A DNA stretch of 64,000 nucleotides from Chthoniobacter sp. (lineage in GTDB: Bacteria > Verrucomicrobiota > Verrucomicrobiia > Chthoniobacterales > Chthoniobacteraceae). Below the pieces are notes generated by a model that ran no database searches, was not told where the DNA came from, and worked only from the letters and a program-made list of their open reading frames with translations. Below are positions 19,301-26,973 of this stretch, in pieces. A program made the position numbers and the translations under genes. The stretch covers positions 124,001-188,000 of the forward strand of contig JAIOPH010000023.1 of the NCBI GenBank assembly GCA_021414005.1. The letters are read 5' to 3'. Every line of letters begins with the position of its first letter. Positions within the stretch are counted from its first letter, which is position 1.

Positions 19301-19568
19301 CGACAAAGGCGCGCTCATCAAAATGCTCCTCCACGGCCTCTCCGGCCCCATCACCGTGAAAGGCGAACCCTTCGGCACCGGCAACCCCATCCCCATGCCC
19401 CCCAGCGGCCTCGACGACCAGAAAACCGCCGACGTCCTCACCTACATCCGCGCCAACTTCGGCAACCAGGCCGACGCTGTCACACCCGAAGAAGTCCGGA
19501 CCCTCCGCGAAAAACACACAGACCGCACCACCCTCTGGACCGTCCCCGAACTCACACCGGCGAAATAA
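16350..19568 (+). CDS. PVC-type exported cytochrome-c protein (copy 2, tandem paralogue)
   Basis: A 1072-residue paralogue of the gene just upstream, with the same order: signal peptide (MMHLVLLTFCSLVSLAVAAP), SGNH-like domain lacking the Ser block (VFAGGTNF, NGVHLNERG), propeller, HEAT-like region, and c-type heme motif CLKCH at about 958-962. It differs by a linker of about 25 residues lost before the heme domain and by longer inserts in the propeller. Overall the copies have diverged, but the last ~250 bp are almost the same (84 identical bases at 16061-16144 and 19316-19399). The short gap and matching strand suggest one transcript. Confidence 0.85.
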   Translation: MMHLVLLTFCSLVSLAVAAPEPETMNCFVTGPISPPVRTPFPDGKFTLGENETVVFAGGTNFVREAKSGILEAVLTEAFAAQKPVFRSMAVDGDTVYEPAHKMNFGSWRKQLEAVGATVVIAQFGQMESLDGIGRLPEFVAAYHRLLDEFSARTQRIVLVSPMHFEVSRWGSRTSGPEDAKRQADVIAYWEVVRTIAKQRGAVFVDLSALRGTLDRMKRAPMYHPVTDNGVHLNERGLRHAASMIARQLGVPFEGLGRPFSPERFFPIVPQDPRSAIVAKNRLWSACWRSANWAFADGDRNTAPPDGPGGGQPDLKETFAQYRALLATADARIAALTVLADKKAPFGLPQRPSPLALPAPLDSPAPVPPVEEKALSPQEELATFTVADGYKVQLFASERDGVVKPTHMAWDERGRMYIACAPDYPHIPAGAPPGDFILVCEDTDRDGRADKSWKLAEGLTRVSGIALGDGGVYVRADDELLHFEGSNPDGRLNQGRVVLSGLGVTDTRHQLLNSITRGDDGSLWFPQGRHVRSHVETPWGIARPDQSGLWRLRPATSRLDGFYNSPRAGRHCWGVVVDDWGQIFHEAAEDIRGDDSGSYYSIPGLVRAVPGLGPDGYGQFVAHQPVDAYTKSTATDILGSRALPKETEGCLVIGRFFDHEVELRSLKATHSGFRRERLRLVMPTPDGTRIDDSSPLLRSSSGAFRPLGVSQGPDGAIYVCDFYSRTIGHDLASYRDPERDRTHGRIWRITAKGHAPVKQPNLAAMDVPALLEQLRSPERWTRSQVQRLLSSHFYPSVVEPLDAWTAKVKDEPLLRQALGIYAARETVRPKLLGHLLTAKDARVRAYATRMVGAWSDRLPASQPSPGPDFPSAVMMMELRPNALALLRARSVDPDARVRLEAIVAMTNVAGAEAVDISVMTFVRSGDGFIDYAVAESIRSVRFHWKTSYPGKAVYDAHCLKCHQADANGLPGIFPPLAGSEWVNGDKGALIKMLLHGLSGPITVKGEPFGTGNPIPMPPSGLDDQKTADVLTYIRANFGNQADAVTPEEVRTLREKHTDRTTLWTVPELTPAK

Positions 19569-19780
19569 GCTCGTGATCGTAGCCAACCACGAGCGCGGCG
19601 CTTGGCAGTTGGCTCTATTTGAAAAACCACAGTCAGCGATTCTTCACTCCGGTCAGTTCGCAAAGCCTCCAGACCTCCGTTCAGAATGACGGTGTTTTTC
19701 AAATTGACCCACCACCGGCGCAACCGCCCGATGGACACAAAGACGGTGGGTGGTAGTCTGCGTGGCATCGGAAAAATCCC

Positions 19781-22700
19781 ATGAAACGATTCCTTATTCT
19801 CATTCTGGGCGTTCTGGTTGGGAGCGGCATGGCCATCGGCGACGATATTTTCCACGCGGCCCGCGAGGGAGAGCTGGAAAAGGTCAGAGCTTTGCTCAAG
19901 GAAAAACCAGAGCTCGCGAAAGCATCGGAACGATTTTGGAGGCCTCCCACCGACAATTACACCGCGTTGCATTACGCGGTGATGAAGGGACACAAGGAAA
20001 TCGTCGAACTGCTGCTCGCGCAGGGCGCGGATGTGAATGCCAAGAGCCACTCGGGATACACCCCTGTTTATGAAGGGGCGGAGAACGGTCATCTGGAAAT
20101 CGTGAAGGTTTTGCTGGCGCGTGGAGCAGACCCGGATGCAAAGGACAGAGACCGCAACTGGGGCGCGCTTCAGGTCGCAGTGTGGTCCGGCCACAGCGAG
20201 ATTGCTGAGTTGCTGCTCGCGGGCGGGGTGACGCTGGATTTTCACTCGGCTGCCGGGTTGGGAATGACCAGCGAGGTGGAGGGCTTTCTTGGCACTGAGA
20301 AGCTTTCCGCAAACACCGCGGACAAGAGCAAACGGACGCCGTTGCAGTGGGCGGTCCAGGGCCGGCAAGTGGATGTCGCCAAACTGCTCATCGGGAGAAA
20401 GGCGGAGATCAACGCGGCCGACGGCAGCGAGCCCCCACTGATTCTCGCCGTCGAAAACTTGCATCCTGAAATGGTGGAATTGCTATTGGCCAGCGGTGCG
20501 AATCCCAATGTGAAATCTTCGCGGGGGGCCATGGGAAGCAGCCGCGCTGCATTATGCGCTGGATGGGAAGGGGCATGGTGCCGTTCGCAAACAGCTCGTG
20601 GAAATTTTTGTGAAGTATCGCGCCGACATCGAAGTGAGAGATTCCTGGGGGCAGCGACCGCTGCATTACGCGGCGCTTAACGGGCATACCGAAGCCGCCG
20701 AATCATTGCTGGCCCACAAGGCCTTCGTGGATTGCCGCGAGGACATCGTTCATCCGCGATTCTGGATGGGTGGGCTGGGCATTCCCGATCCGGATGACGA
20801 GCCAGAACCTGAGCCTGTCGCCGACCTGGCCACGCCGTTGCACAAGGCGATAGCGATGGGGCGCGTGGAAATCGTGAAGTTGCTGCTCGCTCGCGGTGCG
20901 AACTTTAAGGCGGAGAAAGCGGACGGTTACACGCCCTTGCATGACGCCGCGGCGGAGGAGAACACGGAAATCGTTGCGCGCCTGCTCGCTCAGGGAGCGC
21001 CCGCGGACGCCAAGGCAAAGAATGGGCAGACCCCGTTGTTTGAGGCGGCTGCGAACGGCAGAGTTGAGGCGATGAAGCTGTTGCTCGAGGCGGGGGCCAG
21101 GGTCAACGTGAAGAATGTTTCGGGCGGGACGCCGCTGCTCTCTGCCGCAGGGTCGGGAAAAGCGGCGGCGGTCAAAATGCTGTTGGAAAGGGGCGCGGAG
21201 TGGAACGTCCGCACGGACATCAGCGATAAAGCTCCGAAGGTTCGTAAATATCGCACTTACCCCGGATATGGTATTAGTGCGGAAGGTGTCACGCCATTGA
21301 TGGCAGCCGCGCGCCGTGGCGATGCTGATGCCCTGAAGCTGTTCCTGGACAAAGGCGTGGAGGTGAACGTCAAGGCGGCGGACGGCAAGACGGCACTGAT
21401 GGCGGCAGCCGCCTCGGGCAGCGCGGAAGCGGTCAAATTGTTGTTGGAGAAGGGCGCGGACGCCAACGTGGCGGAGAATGAAGGTCTGACCTCGTTGGCC
21501 TTGGTCCGTTATGACAACAAGCAAGCAGGGGAAGTGGTGGAGGCTCTGCTCGCGCGGAAAGTGAACTTGAATTGCCTGGACTCGTATGGCATGACGCCGT
21601 TGCACAATGCTGTCCGCCACGAAAGGAAAGACTGCGTCGAGGCATTGCTGATGCATGGTGCGGATGTGAACGTGCGCGAAGGCGACGGTCCGGCTAGGGT
21701 GGGCACCTATGGTCCTCCCAGAGGGCAGGCGCCGTTGCACATGGCGGCGTCCGAAGGTGCGAAGGAAATGGTTGAAACCCTGCTGGCCCGGGGTGCGGAT
21801 GCGAACGTCAAAACCACAGCAGGCGACACTCCGCTCACCCTGGCAATGCGGAGCGAGAGAAAGGGGAAGAACAGCGACGTTGTTGATCTGCTCCTCGCAC
21901 ACAAGGCCGACATCAACGTCAAAGGTGAGGACGGAAAGACCGCGTTGGTGTCCGCCCTTCTTGGGGGGGACAAACAACTCGCTGAGGTTTTGTTGTCCAA
22001 GGGTGCCGACGTCAACGTCGTGTACGGCCACGAGGGCTACAATCAAAGGGAAACGGTTTTGCACCATTTCGCGGCGGACAAGGAGATGGTGAAATTTCCC
22101 CTCAGCAAAGGCGCAGACGTGACAGTGAAGGACTTTTTCAAAAGGACGCCACTGCATCTCGCAGCACTGAATGGCAGCGTCGAGGGAGCCAAGGCACTGT
22201 TGGCAGGCGGATCCGACGTGAACGCCCGAGACGCCTTGCAAGAAACACCATTATTCGGAGCGGCGGCGAAAGGGCATAGGGAGGTCGCGCAGCTTCTCAT
22301 CGACCATAAAGCCGACTTGAAGCCTACCAACGCGTTATGGGTGCAAACCGCACTGCATAAGGCCGTGCAGGAGAAGCAGGGAGAAATTGTGAAGCTGCTG
22401 ATTAGTATCGGGGCTGACGTCAATGTTAAGGACGGGGACGGTCGGACACCTTTGTTCCTGGCGGTGGAGCGGAGGGACGCCGTTTCGGACAAAGCCCTGC
22501 GGGAGCACGGAGCGACCCTGACGCCCGAGGATCAAATCTACCTTGCGGCCTCGGCGGGCGGGCTGAAAGAGGTGGAGGCACTCGTGCAAAAGAACCCGGC
22601 ACTGGCGCGGTGCAGGAGCATTGCTGGCGGCACGCCATTGCACGGTGCGGCGGTCGCGGGTCATGCAGACGTTGCGGAGTTTTTGTTGCGACATCACGCC

Positions 22701-23030
22701 GAGGTCGATGCGGTGAACACAGACGGCAGCACACCATTGCATCACGCCGCAGCGGGTTGCCAAATCGGCGTGGCGAAAATTTTGCTGGCCCACAAAGCGG
22801 ACGTGAATGGGCGGAATGGTCGGGGAGTGACGCCGATGTTTTCGTTCATCGGCGCGTCCCCTTCTTTCACACAGCCTGATGAGCAACGTCCTTTGGAGAT
22901 GCTGAAACTGTTGCTGGATAACGGGGCCGACTTCACCATCGAATGCGGCGGCAGAACGCCGCTGAAGTTCGCTACGCAAATGTGGGGTAAACTCGCAGAT
23001 ATGCTTCGCCAATACGGTGCGAAGGAATAG
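19781..23030 (+). pseudogene. Exported ankyrin-repeat protein, interrupted by a +1 frameshift
   Basis: A signal peptide (MKRFLILILGVLVGSGMAIG) is followed by well over twenty ankyrin repeats (~33 residues each, core TPLH.AA..G..E.V.LLLA.GAD.N.K) up to the stop at 23030. The frame breaks at 20523-20528, a run of six G: before it the repeats are read from the 19781 frame, and after it from the frame reading EAAALHYALDGKGHGAVRK. Removing one G restores 1082 continuous residues. The two halves would otherwise be a 299-residue protein with a nonsense tail and an 810-residue protein starting at 20598 without a signal. Either a homopolymer sequencing error or a phase-variable/inactivated gene. Ankyrin proteins bind other proteins; the target is unknown. 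Base composition is visibly less GC-rich than its neighbours. Confidence 0.8.
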
Positions 23031-23059
23031 GGCGGTTGCACGCGCGAGCGACGTGGCCC

Positions 23060-23149
23060 GCTCACCCCGGGGAAGTCCGCATCTTCCGCGAGCAGCACAA
23101 AGCCCGCACCACCCTCTGGACCGTCCCAGAACTCACGCCGGCGAAATAG
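23060..23149 (+). pseudogene. Third copy of the PVC cytochrome-protein 3' end
   Basis: In the frame ending with TAG at 23147-23149 the sequence reads GEVRIFREQHKARTTLWTV then PELTPAK. This is the same C-terminal tail as both upstream paralogues (EEVRTLREKH.ARTTLWTVPEL.P.K). Nothing of the heme domain precedes it: the similarity begins around 23060, just after the ankyrin stop at 23030. It is a leftover tail, so the ankyrin gene probably lies inside a third, mostly deleted copy or inside a tandem duplication. Confidence 0.75.
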
Positions 23150-23372
23150 CCCGGCGGTACGGTTCCGCAGCGATGCGCTGGGAGGCGGGCACCCTTTTCA
23201 ACTCCATGTGTGCCGAAAAATTCCTGTTTACAAAACGACCGGGCTCGACTCTCTTCCCCGCCCCACACGCGTAAAAAGTAAATAACGCACCGTTGGTCCC
23301 TGGGTCGCCGAGTTTCATGCTCGGCGGCTGTCGCGTCAGGGGAAACCCGGTGAAATAGAAAGAATCGTTACC
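23150..23372 (+). promoter_or_regulatory. rpoA leader region with a 7-bp stem-loop
   Basis: These 223 bp hold no gene I can support. A hairpin with arms cgccgag (23306-23312) and ctcggcg (23320-23326) and a 7-nt loop lies about 45 nt before the rpoA start. An AT-rich patch (gtaaaaagtaaataac near 23271) could hold a promoter, but no convincing -35/-10 pair stands out. Whether the stem is a regulatory leader or a stray palindrome cannot be decided. Confidence 0.35.
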
Positions 23373-24398
23373 ATGCCCGTTCGTTTAGGACGTTTCGAAA
23401 TGCCGAAGTCCCTCACCAAAGTCGAGGACTCCGCCACAGAAACCTACGCCAAGTTCATCGCCGAGCCCTTTGAGGCCGGTTACGGCCACACCGTCGGCAA
23501 CTCGCTTCGTCGGGTGCTGCTCTCCTCGCTGGAAGGCGCGGCCATCACCTCGGTGAAAATCGAAGGTGCCAACCACGAATTTCAAACCCTGCCGCACGTC
23601 GTGGAAGACGTGACGGATATCGTGCTCAACCTCAAGAAGGTAAAGTTCAAGGCTCACGATCACGACGTGCGCAACCTCACGATCAGCGTGAACAAGGAGG
23701 GCGAAGTCACGGCCGGCGACATTCAGGATTCCGCGCAGTGCGAAGTGCTGAACAAGGATCTCGTCATCTGCACGCTCGACAAGAAGCACCGCTTCGACGC
23801 CGAGTTGGAAGTGAAAGTCGGCCGCGGCTTTGCCCGTGGCGATGAAAACAAGCATCCCGACCAGCCCATCGGCGTGATCGCGATTGACTCGATCTTTTCG
23901 CCCGTGACCCGCGTGAAATACGCGGTGGGCAATACCCGCGTGGGTCAGCGGACAGATTACGACAAACTCGAGATCGAGATCTGGACTGATGGCCGTGTGA
24001 CGCCGGAGGATGCGCTGGTGCAGGCTTCGTCCATTTTGAAGAAGCACTTCGAACCGTTTTACGCGTACGACGAAAATGCCGTGGAGTTCGACGAAACGCC
24101 GCAGGCGCAGAGTCAGGAAAACCAGAAGCTGAAGAAGCTGCTGAACATGAGCGTGAACGAGATTGAACTCTCCGTCCGCGCCGCAAACTGCCTGAACAAC
24201 GCCAACATCACCACCGTGGGCCAGCTCGCCATGAAGAGCGAGGCGGAGATGCTCAAGTATCGCAACTTCGGCAAGAAATCGCTCAACGAAATCAAGGACA
24301 AGCTGGTCCAGCTCAACCTCTCGCTCGGCATGAAATTCGACGACGGCCTCGTCGATCCGCAAGGCGCGGAACCCGCCGCCGTCGCTGCCGAGGAATAA
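23373..24398 (+). CDS. rpoA: RNA polymerase alpha subunit
   Basis: RpoA (341 residues) nucleates polymerase assembly and contacts promoters and activators through its C-terminal domain. The N-terminal domain shows FIAEPFEAGYGHTVGNSLRR and LLSSLEGAAITSVKIEG, then NTRVGQRTDYDKLEIEIWTDG. The C-terminal domain follows a short linker, with IELSVRAANCLNNANITTVG and FGKKSLNEIKDKL. Both are complete. It is followed 21 bp later by rplQ as in most bacteria. Unusually, rpsM/rpsK/rpsD are not upstream; accessory DNA (ankyrin gene and cytochrome-protein debris) is there instead. Confidence 0.97.
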   Translation: MPVRLGRFEMPKSLTKVEDSATETYAKFIAEPFEAGYGHTVGNSLRRVLLSSLEGAAITSVKIEGANHEFQTLPHVVEDVTDIVLNLKKVKFKAHDHDVRNLTISVNKEGEVTAGDIQDSAQCEVLNKDLVICTLDKKHRFDAELEVKVGRGFARGDENKHPDQPIGVIAIDSIFSPVTRVKYAVGNTRVGQRTDYDKLEIEIWTDGRVTPEDALVQASSILKKHFEPFYAYDENAVEFDETPQAQSQENQKLKKLLNMSVNEIELSVRAANCLNNANITTVGQLAMKSEAEMLKYRNFGKKSLNEIKDKLVQLNLSLGMKFDDGLVDPQGAEPAAVAAEE

Positions 24399-24419
24399 TC
24401 ACACTCTAGATCCCACCTC

Positions 24420-24929
24420 ATGCGTCACCAAAAAAACACGGTCAAACTCGGGCGGAAGGAAGGCCATCGGAAATCGATGCTCGCCAACCTCGCTTGCAGC
24501 CTGATCGAGCATTCCCGCATTAAGACCACCCTCGCCAAAGCCAAGGCTGTGAAGCCGATGGCGGAGAAGATGGTCACCCTCGGAAAAAAGAAGACCCTGC
24601 ACGCCCGTCGCACCGCGCTCGCCGTGTTGCGCCAGGCGGATATCGTGAAAATGCTGTTCGACGAAGTGGCCCCGCGCGCCGCGGAGCGCAAAGGCGGTTA
24701 CACCCGCATTATCAAACTCGGCCAGCGCAAGAGCGATGCCTCCGAGATGTGCTTCATCGAGTGGGTGGACGCGCCGGTGCTCGTCGAGACTGCGCTTCCC
24801 GATCCGAAGGCGGCCAAGCCCGCGAAAAAGGCCGCGGCCAAGAAGGCCGACGAGCCCGCGGTGGAGGGCGAAGCCAAGCCTGAGAAAAAGCCGCGCGCGA
24901 AAAAAGCCGACAAGAAGACCGAGGAGTAG
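24420..24929 (+). CDS. rplQ: Large ribosomal subunit protein bL17 with a charged C-terminal extension
   Basis: The first ~125 residues are a normal bL17 (MRHQKNTVKLGRKEGHRKSM, then LIEHSRIKTTLAKAKAVKP and GGYTRIIKLGQRKSDASEM). The last ~40 residues are a Lys/Ala/Glu-rich tail (KKAAAKKADEPAVEGEAKPE), which makes the protein 169 residues against roughly 120 for the basic family. Such tails are seen on ribosomal proteins of several phyla and are probably disordered. It is co-transcribed with rpoA and ends at a strong terminator. Confidence 0.96.
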   Translation: MRHQKNTVKLGRKEGHRKSMLANLACSLIEHSRIKTTLAKAKAVKPMAEKMVTLGKKKTLHARRTALAVLRQADIVKMLFDEVAPRAAERKGGYTRIIKLGQRKSDASEMCFIEWVDAPVLVETALPDPKAAKPAKKAAAKKADEPAVEGEAKPEKKPRAKKADKKTEE

Positions 24930-24955
24930 GCACCTCGCGATTCGCGAACCAATTC

Positions 24956-24992
24956 AAAGGGCGGCGCTCGTTACGGGTGCCGCCCTTTTTTT
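24956..24992 (+). terminator. Rho-independent terminator of rpoA-rplQ
   Basis: Stem aaagggcggc (24956-24965) pairs with gccgcccttt (24979-24988) around a 13-nt loop, and the 3' arm runs on into seven T residues (24986-24992). It lies 27 bp after the rplQ stop. It is also close to the end of the convergent lysyl-tRNA synthetase gene and, read the other way, has an A-tract only, so it serves mainly the plus strand. Confidence 0.88.
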
Positions 24993-25041
24993 GCGTGGCG
25001 CGCAATCGCCGGGACGCCGGCGGACATACGGCGCGGCGGGG

Positions 25042-26823
25042 CTACGCGAGCCCGCGGGGCAGGGCGCTGGCGTCTCGTCCTTGCAAGAGCACGCGCTTGA
25101 GCTGGCGCTTGCCGTCTTTCATCTCGACGAGAATCTCGAAGGCCGCGACGTCGCCGGTCATCTCGGTCGTCCACGATTTTCCGGCGATCTTCTCGGCGTT
25201 TTGCGTGAACCACTTTTCCAGGTCGGCCTCGCTCGTCGCCGTCTCGCGCCAGTAGGTGAGCTGGTCAAATGGCAGTTCGCCAAAGCGCGCGATGACGTAA
25301 TCCCGGTCTAGAAACGCCAGCAGGTTGCCGGCTTTGGGGCCGGCTTCGCGGTCGAGCAGGACGCGGTAGATCGCCTTGAAGGCGATGGGTTGCTCGATGG
25401 GCGTGAGGCGCGCGACTTCGAAAACCTTCGCCTGCAAGGCATCGTCCTCCCACGCGAGGTCGCGCAGGCCGTCGGCGAGCTTGTGCAGGAAAGCGCGCTG
25501 GGCGGCGGTCAGCTCGTGGGCGCGGGCGGGGAGCACTTCCTGGAGGCGAGTTTTTTCCTCCTCGCTGGCGTAGCTTTCCACCCAAAGCCGTGCCGAGGCG
25601 ATGCGCTGGTCGAGATGCCGCCGCTCGATGGCGGTGAGCGGCGCGCCTTTGCGCCGGGTGATCTCGGCGACGGGATCGAGGTGCGGCATCTGGACGAGCG
25701 CGGAGACGAGCTGGAAGTTCGCGTTGAAGTAATCGCCCTCGGGGGCCAACTCGCAGACGCGGAGCACGGAGGCCTCGTCGGGTGTCGCGTTTTTGTCGTG
25801 GTTCACGCGGGTGTGGTAGCGGTCGAACTCGTTGTAGAGCTTCACGATGCCCTCCTCGCGCACGTCGAAGTTCACGGGCGAGTTCGGCTTTGTGCGGATC
25901 ATCAGAAAACGCAGCACCTCGGGCGGCAGCAGGTCCGCCATATCGCGTGCGCTCGCGCCCACGCCGCGGCTCGACGACATCTTCGCGCCGCCGACGAGGA
26001 AAAATTCATACGGCACGCGCAGCGGCGGCTCGGTCCCGTAGATCGCGCGCAGGCACGCCTCGGCCACATCGCGCGAGCCGCCTTTGGTCGAGTGATCCTT
26101 GCCCGCGCCCTCAATGGTGATCGGGAAGGTCACGAACTTCGCCACCCACTCCAGCTTCCAAGGCAACTTCCCACGCCCGTCGAACGGCGACACTTTCCCC
26201 TCGTGCCCGCAGCCGCGGCCGAGGTTGAGCTTGGTGTTCACGACCTTCGTCGGCAGGCAGCGATACGACACGAGCGCGCCGTCGTAGGCGTGGACTTCCG
26301 TGCTCGCGATGGATCCACACTTTTCGCAAATCGCCTGAAAGGGATGCCAGTGCTCCGCGCGTTCGCTGTTGGAGACCTCCTTGTAAACGCGCCGCACTTT
26401 GTCGGCGTTGCGCAGGATCATGTCGATCGCGGCATTGAACTGTCCGCTGCGGTAAACATCGCGCATCCGGTAGCGCTCCACCTTGACGCCGAGATCGGCG
26501 AAGACCTGCCAAAACTCGCGCATGTAGTGCTCCGCCATGTCGCCCTCCGCCCCGCACGGCGCGGGCGTTTCGCAGAGCGGGCGGCCGAGGTATTGGCCAA
26601 AGTGCTCGTCCTCGCCCTTGGGGATTTCGTCCACCGGATCGTAGTCGTCCACGCCGAAGAGATAGCGCGCCTCGATGCCCTTCTCGCGCAGCGTCCGGAA
26701 GATGGCGTCGTGAATGAGCACCCCGCGCAGCGCGCCCACATGCACGCGGCCCGAGGGCGTCTTCGAGTCGTTGATGATCTGCGGGCCGGCGCATTTCGCG
26801 GCGATTTCTTCGGTCCAAAACAT
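25042..26823 (-). CDS. lysK: Class I lysyl-tRNA synthetase
   Basis: This 593-residue enzyme charges tRNA-Lys but belongs to the class I, archaeal-type LysRS, unrelated to the class II LysS of most bacteria. The Rossmann nucleotide motifs are SGRVHVGALRG (the HIGH equivalent, about residues 24-34) and AKMSSSRG (KMSKS equivalent, about 283-290). Other family features are FGVDDYDPVDEIPKG, the KDHSTKGGSRD block and the zinc-ribbon-like CEKCGS with RGCGHEGK. The C-terminal helical cage is complete. It is divergent from secA, with about 150 bp between the start codons. Confidence 0.93.
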   Translation of the reverse strand: MFWTEEIAAKCAGPQIINDSKTPSGRVHVGALRGVLIHDAIFRTLREKGIEARYLFGVDDYDPVDEIPKGEDEHFGQYLGRPLCETPAPCGAEGDMAEHYMREFWQVFADLGVKVERYRMRDVYRSGQFNAAIDMILRNADKVRRVYKEVSNSERAEHWHPFQAICEKCGSIASTEVHAYDGALVSYRCLPTKVVNTKLNLGRGCGHEGKVSPFDGRGKLPWKLEWVAKFVTFPITIEGAGKDHSTKGGSRDVAEACLRAIYGTEPPLRVPYEFFLVGGAKMSSSRGVGASARDMADLLPPEVLRFLMIRTKPNSPVNFDVREEGIVKLYNEFDRYHTRVNHDKNATPDEASVLRVCELAPEGDYFNANFQLVSALVQMPHLDPVAEITRRKGAPLTAIERRHLDQRIASARLWVESYASEEEKTRLQEVLPARAHELTAAQRAFLHKLADGLRDLAWEDDALQAKVFEVARLTPIEQPIAFKAIYRVLLDREAGPKAGNLLAFLDRDYVIARFGELPFDQLTYWRETATSEADLEKWFTQNAEKIAGKSWTTEMTGDVAAFEILVEMKDGKRQLKRVLLQGRDASALPRGLA

Positions 26824-26973
26824 AGGGCGGGGAGAGATAGCGGGGCGCGTGGTGAAGTCGAGGAGTTTGCGCCCGCGAGATTTCAGTTTTCACCACCCGC
26901 GCTCCCACGTAACGTCCCGCTCCCATTTTCCAAAGACCCGCCTGCGCGCACTGACTACCTCTATTTTCTCAAA

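Noticed and set aside
20598..23030. Independent ankyrin protein starting at 20598
   Set aside because: Reading before this ATG continues the ankyrin pattern in the same frame back to the G-run, so it is the second half of a frameshifted gene.
25390..26973. Long in-frame N-terminal extension of SecA
   Set aside because: It is the reverse-strand shadow of the class I lysyl-tRNA synthetase; SecA homology begins at 26974.
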